Source: Gallionella sp.
GTDB taxonomy: Bacteria > Pseudomonadota > Gammaproteobacteria > Burkholderiales > Gallionellaceae
Assembly: GCA_023229845.1 (NCBI GenBank)
Contig: JALNYK010000061.1
Location: 1-5,567, forward strand
DNA: 5,567 nucleotides
Direction of reading: 5' to 3'
Part shown: positions 1 to 4,864 of the stretch, piece by piece
Numbering within the stretch: position 1 is the first letter of the stretch
Layout of the letters: every line of letters starts with the position of its first letter
Position numbers and translations under genes: made by a program
The notes under the pieces: model-generated
Databases searched by the model: none
The model's input: only the letters and a program-made list of their open reading frames with translations
Told to the model about the DNA's origin: nothing

Positions 1-64
1 CTGCTGCGTCAACCAGAAGCCAGTCGTGCTGGACTTCATGGGCCTTAGCGGAAAATGTTTTCAT
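1..64 (-). CDS. rplM: 50S ribosomal protein L13, N-terminal fragment (runs off left edge)
   Basis: L13 is an early-assembling protein of the large ribosomal subunit, usually the first gene of an rplM-rpsI operon. The reverse strand from the ATG at 64-62 reads MKTFSAKAHEV, then QHDWLLVDAA, for 21 codons without a stop before the window ends. From memory this matches the L13 start: E. coli has [20 protein letters not shown], and beta-proteobacterial versions begin MKTFSAK. The start is supported by an AGGA ribosome-binding site (plus-strand TCCT at 74-77), 9 bases from the ATG, and by a near-consensus promoter upstream at 111-140. The fragment is cut by the window edge, not broken. rpsI would be expected next beyond position 1, but that is inference. 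The match is short, though distinctive in both order and content. Confidence 0.9.
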   Translation of the reverse strand, partial: MKTFSAKAHEVQHDWLLVDAA

Positions 65-110
65 AGCCACAATTCCTAAAAATTCAATAAGTAAACCTCG
101 AAGGGCGCGC

Positions 111-140
111 ATTCTATGTCAGCCACCACACCCATGTCAA
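111..140 (-). promoter_or_regulatory. Strong sigma-70 promoter of rplM
   Basis: Read on the minus strand, a perfect -35 box TTGACA (140-135) is followed after 18 bases by TAGAAT (116-111), five of six matches to the -10 consensus. The bases after the -10 are GCGCGCC, a GC-rich discriminator. In proteobacteria this kind of discriminator is typical of ribosomal promoters repressed by ppGpp/DksA, so stringent control is likely by inference. Transcription would start near 104, giving an AT-rich leader of about 40 bases before the L13 ATG. The -35 box lies 41 bases past the end of the upstream kinase gene. Confidence 0.85.
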
Positions 141-181
141 ACGAAAGTTATCCTGATCGCAGAATGACCGCAGGGACAGCA

Positions 182-1606
182 CTACAAGGCGGCTCGCCGG
201 CTCAATAGCCCGTCCAGCCAGACCTTCCAGCACGCATATTTTTCGGCAAGCTTCGAAGGGGCGCAGATTATAGCGATCTTCTCGACACCGCGCTCAACAA
301 CAAGCGGCATCCCCGCCGCGAGTCTCGCTGCACCGACCAGCCCGACCTCGGACTGGGGCGACAAATAAACGTCCGCAAACGGCGCACAGCGGGCGATGCC
401 CTGCTGCAAGCACGACAGATTGGACAGTCCGCCTGACAGATAAACGCGCTCGATGCCGAACTCGCTATGCATATCCTCCAGCATGCGCGCCACGCGGAAG
501 ACGATCCCCTCCAGCAACAGCGCCGCAATACGTTGCGGCGGCAAGCCCTCGACCGGTGCGGAGAACATCAACCCCAAGTCCTTGCGAAAGTAAGGTGCCC
601 CCAGCCCGCTCGGCTCGGCGAGGCAGAAGATGTCGTCGCGCGCCAACTCCTCCGCGCGGCAATCGGCCGCCGGGTAGGGGGCCAGCGCCGAGGCGATGGA
701 ATTGAGCGTGCCCTCGCAGGCAAAATGCGCCAGCCCGTCGCCGTCCTGCCACAGCAGCGTCTGCAGATAACCCGCCGGTGCAGCACATCCGTAAGGAAGA
801 TGACGAATCACGAAACCGCCTGTCCCGAGATTGACCAGCGCATCCGACGATCCGATTGCGATGCTCGCAACCAACGCCGCCGATTGATCCGCAACGCTCG
901 CCATTAATGTCAGTCCATTGTTGAGCGGCAACGCCCATCCGGCAGAGTCACACATCTCCGGCAGCGCCTCGCGCGGGACACCGAACAATTCACACAGTCG
1001 CGGCGACCATTGGCGCTCATGGACATCCATCAACAAGGTGCGCGCCGCCATCGACGCATCGGTCTGATAATGCCTGCCATCGGTCCAGCGCCAGATCAGG
1101 AAAGTGTCCAGCGTGCCCAGCAGCCACTCGCCGCGGACCAGATGTTCGCGCCATGCAGGATGTTCACGCAGCAGCACGCGCAGTTTGGGAGCGAGGTAAT
1201 AGGACGTGATCGGCAATCCGGCGAGCGCTCGTATCTCGGCCTCCTCACCGCGCAACGCTTCACAACTTGCCGCACCGCGATCATCCTGCCAGGAGATCAG
1301 CGGCGTGACGGGGCGACCGGTGGCGCGCTCCCATACAAGAAAAGAAGAGCGCTGGCAGCACAGCCCGAGCGGAGGGCGCGCATCCGTCTGCGCCAGGCCC
1401 GCTATCCGAGCAAGACATTCGGCCAGCACCTCATCGGCCGCGTGTGCATAGGCCAGCGCGTCGCTCTCGTAGCGTCCGCCGTCGACATTCATCTCGGGTA
1501 CGGGGCGCGCGACGATGCCATGCAGCTCGCCATCCGCCGACAGCAAGCCGGCCTTGATCGTAGTCGTGCCGAGATCGAGCGCGACGGCTGCGGCTACAGC
1601 CAGCAC
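182..1606 (-). CDS. FGGY-family carbohydrate kinase, divergent glycerol-kinase-like
   Basis: This is an ATP-dependent cytoplasmic sugar or polyol kinase of 474 residues; E. coli GlpK has about 500. The N-terminal FGGY domain opens with the phosphate loop ALDLGTTTIKAG (about 9-20). It continues with QRSSFLVWERATG (85-97), ISWQDDRG (104-111), a Tyr pair at 136-137, and GTLDTFLIW (164-172), all alignable to GlpK. The C-terminal domain shows ADQSAA with the probable catalytic base Asp240, the nucleotide-site GTGGF (261-265), SGLGAPYF (333-340) and LSGGLSN (390-396). GlpK binds glycerol through an Arg-Glu pair; here Arg86 is kept but the Glu is Ser87. The GlpK loop that binds fructose-1,6-bisphosphate is shorter and lacks its Gly-Gly-Thr-Arg motif. 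The start is GTG at 1606, inside the end of glpD (13-base overlap), with AGAGG 7 bases upstream (1618-1614), which implies translational coupling. Next to glpD, glycerol is the likeliest substrate. Another polyol or ketose, such as glyceraldehyde, dihydroxyacetone or a pentulose, is possible. The family is certain and the substrate is not. Confidence 0.9.
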   Translation of the reverse strand: MLAVAAAVALDLGTTTIKAGLLSADGELHGIVARPVPEMNVDGGRYESDALAYAHAADEVLAECLARIAGLAQTDARPPLGLCCQRSSFLVWERATGRPVTPLISWQDDRGAASCEALRGEEAEIRALAGLPITSYYLAPKLRVLLREHPAWREHLVRGEWLLGTLDTFLIWRWTDGRHYQTDASMAARTLLMDVHERQWSPRLCELFGVPREALPEMCDSAGWALPLNNGLTLMASVADQSAALVASIAIGSSDALVNLGTGGFVIRHLPYGCAAPAGYLQTLLWQDGDGLAHFACEGTLNSIASALAPYPAADCRAEELARDDIFCLAEPSGLGAPYFRKDLGLMFSAPVEGLPPQRIAALLLEGIVFRVARMLEDMHSEFGIERVYLSGGLSNLSCLQQGIARCAPFADVYLSPQSEVGLVGAARLAAGMPLVVERGVEKIAIICAPSKLAEKYACWKVWLDGLLSRRAAL

Positions 1607-1618
1607 GCCACGACCTCT
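1594..1618 (-). promoter_or_regulatory. Translational-coupling overlap of glpD stop and kinase GTG start
   Basis: The kinase GTG (1606-1604) comes before the glpD TAG (1596-1594), so the genes share 13 bases in different frames. The ribosome-binding sequence AGAGG (1618-1614) lies inside glpD codons, 7 bases from the GTG. Ribosomes finishing glpD would end beside the kinase start, which supports one dehydrogenase-kinase operon and fixes the unusual GTG start. Confidence 0.7.
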
Positions 1619-3141
1619 TGCGCGATCCGTTCCTCGTTCCAGCCCAGCACGGGTGCGACCAGCACGGCGAGGCGGCGCAATTCGTCTTCATCGAGGCGCG
1701 CCAGGATCAGCAACGGCATCCGGCGACGCAACAGATCGGACAGATGCACCACCATCTCGTCTATCGCGCAGAACAAAAGATCGCCCAGGATCAACGGCAG
1801 GTCGGGCACGATGCGCTGAGCCAGTTCCGGCCTCTTCTCGATCAGGCGGAATACCTGCCCGCTGCGCCGCCCATGCCGGCGAGACAGCCACATCGCGCTG
1901 TCGGCGTCGATACCCAGACGCCGCGCAGTGCTGCGCACAACCTCGTCCTGCGCCGGCTTCCAGGGCAAATCGCGCTCCCCTGTCGTACAACTGGCTTCGA
2001 CGCCAAGCGTCCGTGACACCTCATCGACGATGCTGCATGCATCCTCGCGCGCCGAGGTAATCTTGCCGCCGACCGAGCAATGCAGGCCGTTGCCCAGCGT
2101 CTTCAGTTCCCAGTCGCGACTGGCCGCGGAGGGCGACGCATCGTCGCTGCGCTTCATCACGCGCAACCCGGCATAGCTGCCGATCACGTCCTTCCGGCAC
2201 CAGGCCGTCTTCAGATAGCGGTTCGCCGCATCGAGCAGATATTCCACGTCGGCATTCTCGACGCTCACATGATCGAGATCGCCGCGATAATCGGTGTCGG
2301 TCGTGCCGAGCAGCGTGCGGCCATACCACGGGATCACGAAGAACACGCGCCCGTCCGACTTCGCCGTCAGCAGCAGCGCCTCGTTCGTGCCCAGCCCCGG
2401 CATCACCAGATGCACGCCCTTGGTCAGCCGGCACCATGTGCGCCCCGCATCGTCTGCGGCCAGCCACTGCCCGGAGGTGGCAACGCATTGCCGCGCACGC
2501 ACCTGTACCGAGGCATCGCCCGTCTCGTCGCGCACCGTCGCACCGCACACCTGCCCGCCTTCTTCGTTCCATTCGACCAGCTTCGCATAGTTGACGCACA
2601 CCGCGCCGTGCGCGATCGCCCCCGCGACCACCTCCAGCACCAGCCGCGCATCGTCTGTCTGCGCGTCGCCATAAGTGAAGCCGCCCTTCAGGTTCGTCTC
2701 GTCCAGCCAGGGGAAGTGTTCGGCGAAATGCGCGCGGTCGTGACGGCGATGCCGCATCTGCTCGTCCGGAAAACCCGCGAGCATGTCGTACAGCGTCAAC
2801 CCGGCTTCCAGCTTCAACATGCCGTTGCGGCTGTCGGCATACACCGGCACGCCGAAGCGCAACGGCCACACCCTGTGCGGCGCGATGCGCAGCAAATGCT
2901 GCCGCTCCGCGAGCGCCTTCATCACCAGCTTGAAATCGTAAGTCTCCAGATAGCGCAAGCCGCCGTGGATCAGCTTGCTCGACGCGGAAGAAGTCGCTCC
3001 CGCCCAGTCGCCCTGCTCGACCAGCGCAACCTTCAACCCGCGCTGCGCCGCGTCGTAAGCCGTCCATGCGCCATAGATGCCGCCGCCGCAGATGAGCAGG
3101 TCGAATTGGGTGTTGGCGAGAGAAAGGAAGGAGCGGTTCAT
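1594..3141 (-). CDS. glpD: Aerobic FAD-dependent glycerol-3-phosphate dehydrogenase
   Basis: GlpD oxidises sn-glycerol-3-phosphate to dihydroxyacetone phosphate at the inner face of the cytoplasmic membrane and passes electrons through FAD to ubiquinone. The protein has 515 residues (E. coli about 501). It opens with the FAD dinucleotide fold LLICGGGIYG (15-24), then the family signature SSASSKLIHGGLRYLE (51-66). The substrate-site residues known from the E. coli structure have clear counterparts: Arg63, His244 in TKGVHLV, Arg327 in YAGLRV, Arg342 in SRDW and Lys360 in GGKIT. The stretch PWYGRTLLGTTDTDY (271-285) and the C-terminal helical domain around 455-475 are also typical. The ATG at 3141 has no good Shine-Dalgarno, but the conserved fold begins about 13 residues in, so a later start is unlikely. 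It overlaps the kinase gene by 13 bases and lies 129 bases after the toxin gene. A weak promoter may lie in that gap; none is convincing. Confidence 0.96.
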   Translation of the reverse strand: MNRSFLSLANTQFDLLICGGGIYGAWTAYDAAQRGLKVALVEQGDWAGATSSASSKLIHGGLRYLETYDFKLVMKALAERQHLLRIAPHRVWPLRFGVPVYADSRNGMLKLEAGLTLYDMLAGFPDEQMRHRRHDRAHFAEHFPWLDETNLKGGFTYGDAQTDDARLVLEVVAGAIAHGAVCVNYAKLVEWNEEGGQVCGATVRDETGDASVQVRARQCVATSGQWLAADDAGRTWCRLTKGVHLVMPGLGTNEALLLTAKSDGRVFFVIPWYGRTLLGTTDTDYRGDLDHVSVENADVEYLLDAANRYLKTAWCRKDVIGSYAGLRVMKRSDDASPSAASRDWELKTLGNGLHCSVGGKITSAREDACSIVDEVSRTLGVEASCTTGERDLPWKPAQDEVVRSTARRLGIDADSAMWLSRRHGRRSGQVFRLIEKRPELAQRIVPDLPLILGDLLFCAIDEMVVHLSDLLRRRMPLLILARLDEDELRRLAVLVAPVLGWNEERIAQEVVACWL

Positions 3142-3192
3142 AGGATGTCAGAGGTCTGCTCGCTGCTCGCAAATAGCGCGAACTCGAAGGCC

Positions 3193-3221
3193 GCCCAAGC
3201 AGATGCTCATAGGGCTTGGGC
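3193..3221 (-). other. Perfect 8-bp hairpin between toxin gene and glpD
   Basis: GCCCAAGC (3193-3200) and GCTTGGGC (3214-3221) are exact reverse complements around a 13-base loop. A further GAAG/CTTC pairing is possible across a 3-base bulge. On the transcribed strand it follows the toxin stop by 49 bases and precedes the glpD ATG by 51. The bases after the stem (GGCCTTCGAG) contain no U-run, so it is not a classic intrinsic terminator. It may be an RNA stability or processing element, or part of a rho-dependent boundary. The rest of 3142-3270 shows no gene and no strong promoter. Confidence 0.4.
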
Positions 3222-3270
3222 TTCGGTGCGTTTGGTTACGGCTGTCGATGTACCGGCTTCATTCATCGCC

Positions 3271-3594
3271 TCATGCCACCCCGATAAAGATTGCCAGCGC
3301 GCGGTTCACCGACACCATCGATTCATCGTCCAGCCGCCCGAACGCCTCTCCGACTTTCTCGCGCGCTACCGACTGCGGTTTGTCCACCATGATTTGGGAT
3401 GCTTTGCTCAGGCCGTTGCGCTCGGAGGGCTGCACCGTAATCCTGAACAACGGCGCATCGCGCAACTCGCCGGTTACCGGCAGGAGAGTGACGGAGGGGT
3501 GCGCTTCGAACAAATCGGACTGGATGACCAATGCTGGGCGGGGCTTGCCCAGATCGCCCTGCAAAGCCACTGTCACCAGATCGCCACGCCTCAT
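3271..3594 (-). CDS. PemK/MazF-family toxin of a type II toxin-antitoxin pair
   Basis: Members of this family are ribosome-independent endoribonucleases that cut mRNA at short sequences and stop growth unless bound by their antitoxin. The product has 107 residues, usual for MazF. Family marks are the opening MRRGDLVTVAL, the loop GKPRPALVIQ (17-26, with probable catalytic Arg19), LLPVTGEL (38-45, with Thr41 as the likely second active-site residue), the strand pair around 49-70 ending SQIMVDKP, and the C-terminal helix from about 84. I chose the ATG at 3594 over one at 3630. The later start gives the usual RRGD N-terminus, has GAAGG 6 bases upstream (3605-3601), and forms an ATGA overlap with the antitoxin stop. 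No residue looks lost, so it is probably active. The catalytic assignments come from comparison with MazF from memory. Confidence 0.92.
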   Translation of the reverse strand: MRRGDLVTVALQGDLGKPRPALVIQSDLFEAHPSVTLLPVTGELRDAPLFRITVQPSERNGLSKASQIMVDKPQSVAREKVGEAFGRLDDESMVSVNRALAIFIGVA

Positions 3595-3803
3595 TGCCAG
3601 CCTTCGCGGTCGCCCGCAGCCTCCAGCCAATCGTCGATTTCGCGCTCATGTGCGTCGTCCTTCAACGACAGCGACTGGCGGCGGCACTCCTCGGCAAAGC
3701 CTGCGCGTCGGGTATCCGGCACCCAGATTTGCACCGGGCGCAGCCCGGAAGCGCGCAAGGCAGCGCGGTGGCGCTGAACCCGCTCGGATGTACTTGTTCT
3801 CAT
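3591..3803 (-). CDS. MazE-like antitoxin (DUF3018 family)
   Basis: This is a 70-residue antitoxin that should bind and neutralise the adjacent PemK/MazF toxin and, with it, repress their shared promoter. The hallmark of the DUF3018 'antitoxin MazE family' is the block LRPVQIWVPDTRR (21-33), followed by GFAEECRRQSL (35-45). Both are present. The N-terminus is basic (RVQRHRAALR), and the C-terminal third is acidic (KDDAHEREIDDWLEAAGD), as expected for a segment that wraps the toxin. The ATG at 3803 has an excellent ribosome-binding site, GGAGG (3815-3811), at 7 bases. Its TGA overlaps the toxin ATG (ATGA at 3594-3591). The twin palindromes just upstream are the probable operators. Confidence 0.92.
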   Translation of the reverse strand: MRTSTSERVQRHRAALRASGLRPVQIWVPDTRRAGFAEECRRQSLSLKDDAHEREIDDWLEAAGDREGWQ

Positions 3804-3822
3804 TTGAAAACCTCCAACAAAT

Positions 3823-3842
3823 ATGCGTTACATGAAACGCAT
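3823..3842 (-). promoter_or_regulatory. Palindromic operator 1 of the toxin-antitoxin promoter
   Basis: The plus strand shows perfect 7-base arms ATGCGTT and AACGCAT around ACATGA. The core GTTACATGAAAC (3827-3838) recurs with one change at 3859-3870. The site covers the predicted transcription start and touches the -10 box, so a bound repressor would block RNA polymerase. The likely ligand is the antitoxin or the toxin-antitoxin complex; this is inferred from position. Confidence 0.65.
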
Positions 3843-3869
3843 GGTAGTCCGCTTTTCTGTTACATGCAA
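3841..3869 (-). promoter_or_regulatory. Probable promoter of the antitoxin-toxin operon
   Basis: On the minus strand TTGCAT (3869-3864) is followed after exactly 17 bases by TACCAT (3846-3841), matching the sigma-70 consensus at three and four of six bases. The boxes are modest, but they coincide with the two operators, and the start would fall near 3834, about 30 bases before the antitoxin ATG. The rest of the gap to the phosphodiesterase stop (3873-3969) holds only a small 5-base inverted repeat (3917-3921 and 3930-3934) and no convincing gene. Confidence 0.5.
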
Positions 3870-3872
3870 CAG
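3857..3872 (-). promoter_or_regulatory. Palindromic operator 2 of the toxin-antitoxin promoter
   Basis: Perfect 5-base arms CTGTT and AACAG flank ACATGC. The core GTTACATGCAAC differs from operator 1 at one base. The two centres lie exactly 32 bp apart, about three helical turns, so both sites face the same side of DNA. This copy covers the predicted -35 box. Confidence 0.65.
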
Positions 3873-3969
3873 CCCGATAATGTCCGCCCAACTGGTGAGG
3901 ACTCATTCGCCGGAAAGCCTCTCCCTGACGAGGCGGTATTCGGTCATGCCCAGCGCGACAGGAGAAGCT

Positions 3970-4797
3970 TTACGCATGCTCCATTCGTTCCCGCAACGCC
4001 AGCGCCTTCTGCGGCACATCGCTGATCAGGATGTCCACGCCCAGCGCCAGCGCGCGGTCTATCTGTTCGTCGCTGTTGCAGGTATAGACGGCGATGCGCT
4101 TGCCGCGCTCGCACACCGCGCCGACCATCGCTTCGTTCAGCGTGGCTATATGCACGCACAGGCCGTACAGGAAAGGCTGCGCGTCCAGCACCTCACGCGC
4201 AAAGGCCGCATCGTGTTCCGGCTCCAGGTTGAACACTAAAGGGAATTGCGGGGCTATGCGATGCGCATAGACCAGGCTGCCGAGGTTGAACGACGACACC
4301 AGCACCTGGTCGCCGCTCGCCGCGCCGACCAGTTCCAGCGTCTGCCTGACCTTGGCTTCGTGTCGCTCGACCGGCTCCCAGTCGCGGTTCTTGATTTCCA
4401 GCAGCAGGCGGCAGCGCGTGCGATACGCATCGAGAAATTCGCGCAGGCTCATCACGCCTTCGTTACAGGATGATGCGCGCAGCGCTTCGTTTGCCCCCTC
4501 CCCCGCTTGCGGGGGAGGGTTGGGGAGAGGGGCTTTCCCAGCGAAGTGCGCCGCAAAATCCATCGCCTGCAGCTCAGCATGATCGAAGTCGTCAATACGC
4601 TTGTCTTTCATTCCTAGCTTGTCGAGGAAGCGGTCGTGCCACAGCACCGCGACGCCGTCGCGCGTGAGCTGGATGTCGGTCTCGATGCCGTCGATGGGAT
4701 AGGCGAGCGAGCGCTCGAATGCGGTACGCGTGTTCTCCGCCGCCTCGCGGTTCGCGCCGCGATGGGCGTAGATCAAGGATTGATAGCAATGATTCAT
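3970..4797 (-). CDS. Glycerophosphodiester phosphodiesterase, UgpQ-like
   Basis: This enzyme hydrolyses glycerophosphodiesters (deacylated phospholipid head groups such as glycerophosphocholine) to sn-glycerol-3-phosphate plus an alcohol. The protein has 275 residues with no signal peptide, so it should be cytoplasmic like E. coli UgpQ (247 residues) and unlike periplasmic GlpQ. The TIM-barrel active site is complete: His12-Arg13 (AHRG), ENT at 21-23, Glu39 and Asp41 (GIETDIQ), His54 (LWHD), Glu134 (LLLEIK), and the late strands VYTCN (237-241) and ILISD (256-260). Residues about 90-101, PLPNPPPQAGEG, come from a dispersed palindromic repeat read in frame; without the roughly 20-25 extra residues the length would be normal. 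The ATG at 4797 lies 8 residues before the first conserved strand, but no strong Shine-Dalgarno precedes it. The product is the substrate of GlpD downstream. The barrel should tolerate the insert, because it falls in a loop between the first catalytic strands and the MSLREFLDAY helix. Confidence 0.93.
   Translation of the reverse strand: MNHCYQSLIYAHRGANREAAENTRTAFERSLAYPIDGIETDIQLTRDGVAVLWHDRFLDKLGMKDKRIDDFDHAELQAMDFAAHFAGKAPLPNPPPQAGEGANEALRASSCNEGVMSLREFLDAYRTRCRLLLEIKNRDWEPVERHEAKVRQTLELVGAASGDQVLVSSFNLGSLVYAHRIAPQFPLVFNLEPEHDAAFAREVLDAQPFLYGLCVHIATLNEAMVGAVCERGKRIAVYTCNSDEQIDRALALGVDILISDVPQKALALRERMEHA
4493..4533. repeat. Dispersed GC-rich palindromic repeat inside the phosphodiesterase gene
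   Basis: The core is a perfect inverted repeat, CCCTCCCCCGC (4496-4506) and GCGGGGGAGGG (4509-4519), with only TT at the centre. It is followed by TTGGGGAGAGGGGC, whose end (4527-4533) nearly mirrors the left end GCCCCCTC (4493-4500). I recognise this sequence type as a repeat common between genes in many proteobacteria, often seen as spurious peptides such as LPNPPPQAGEG or PLAGEGWGEG. Here it is translated within a real gene without breaking the frame. A 7-base direct repeat CTTCGTT lies on one side (4458-4464 and 4485-4491). Confidence 0.8.
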
Positions 4798-4808
4798 AAT
4801 TTGGCGCT

Positions 4809-4824
4809 GCCGTCACAGGACGGC
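4809..4824 (-). other. Small hairpin just upstream of the phosphodiesterase start
   Basis: GCCGTC (4809-4814) and GACGGC (4819-4824) form a perfect 6-base stem with a 4-base loop, ending 11 bases before the ATG at 4797. No U-run follows, so it is unlikely to terminate transcription of the RTX gene. It could affect translation initiation, which already lacks a clear Shine-Dalgarno. The rest of the 67-base gap holds no gene. Confidence 0.35.
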
Positions 4825-4864
4825 ATACCATACAGGAATATCGGCAGCTGCAACGGGTCGAGAA

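Noticed and set aside
1010..1819. Plus-strand open frame of 269 codons across the kinase and glpD ends
   Set aside because: It spans two real minus-strand genes, has a biased basic composition and no recognisable domain or start signal, so it is a shadow frame.
3142..3192. GlpR-type operator searched for upstream of glpD
   Set aside because: Only partial TTCGAGTTCG-like similarity is seen, with no proper palindrome of the known GlpR type.
3594..3630. Earlier toxin start at 3630 giving 12 more residues
   Set aside because: The extra residues MAGGCGRPRRLA do not fit the MazF N-terminus, and the later ATG has a better ribosome-binding site and an ATGA overlap with the antitoxin stop.
2080..3777. 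Long plus-strand open frame of 565 codons opposite glpD and the toxin
   Set aside because: It lies antisense to clearly conserved genes, is rich in Arg, His, Gln and Ala as expected from the reverse reading of GC-rich codons, and matches no family I recognise.
3901..3969. Possible 14-codon minus-strand peptide beginning MTEYRLVRERLSGE
   Set aside because: It is very short, has no Shine-Dalgarno before the ATG and lies in the spacer ahead of the toxin-antitoxin operators. It cannot be told from chance.
4493..4533. Palindrome considered as a transcription terminator or CRISPR unit
   Set aside because: It is a single copy, lies inside an open coding frame, has no U-run, and looks like a known class of dispersed proteobacterial repeat.
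4809..4824. Hairpin considered as a terminator of the RTX gene
   Set aside because: The stem is only 6 bases with no following U-run, and it sits just ahead of a start codon.
4825..4853. Possible promoter TTGCAG-17-TGGTAT before the phosphodiesterase
   Set aside because: Each box matches the consensus at only three of six positions and nothing else supports it, so it is too weak to annotate.
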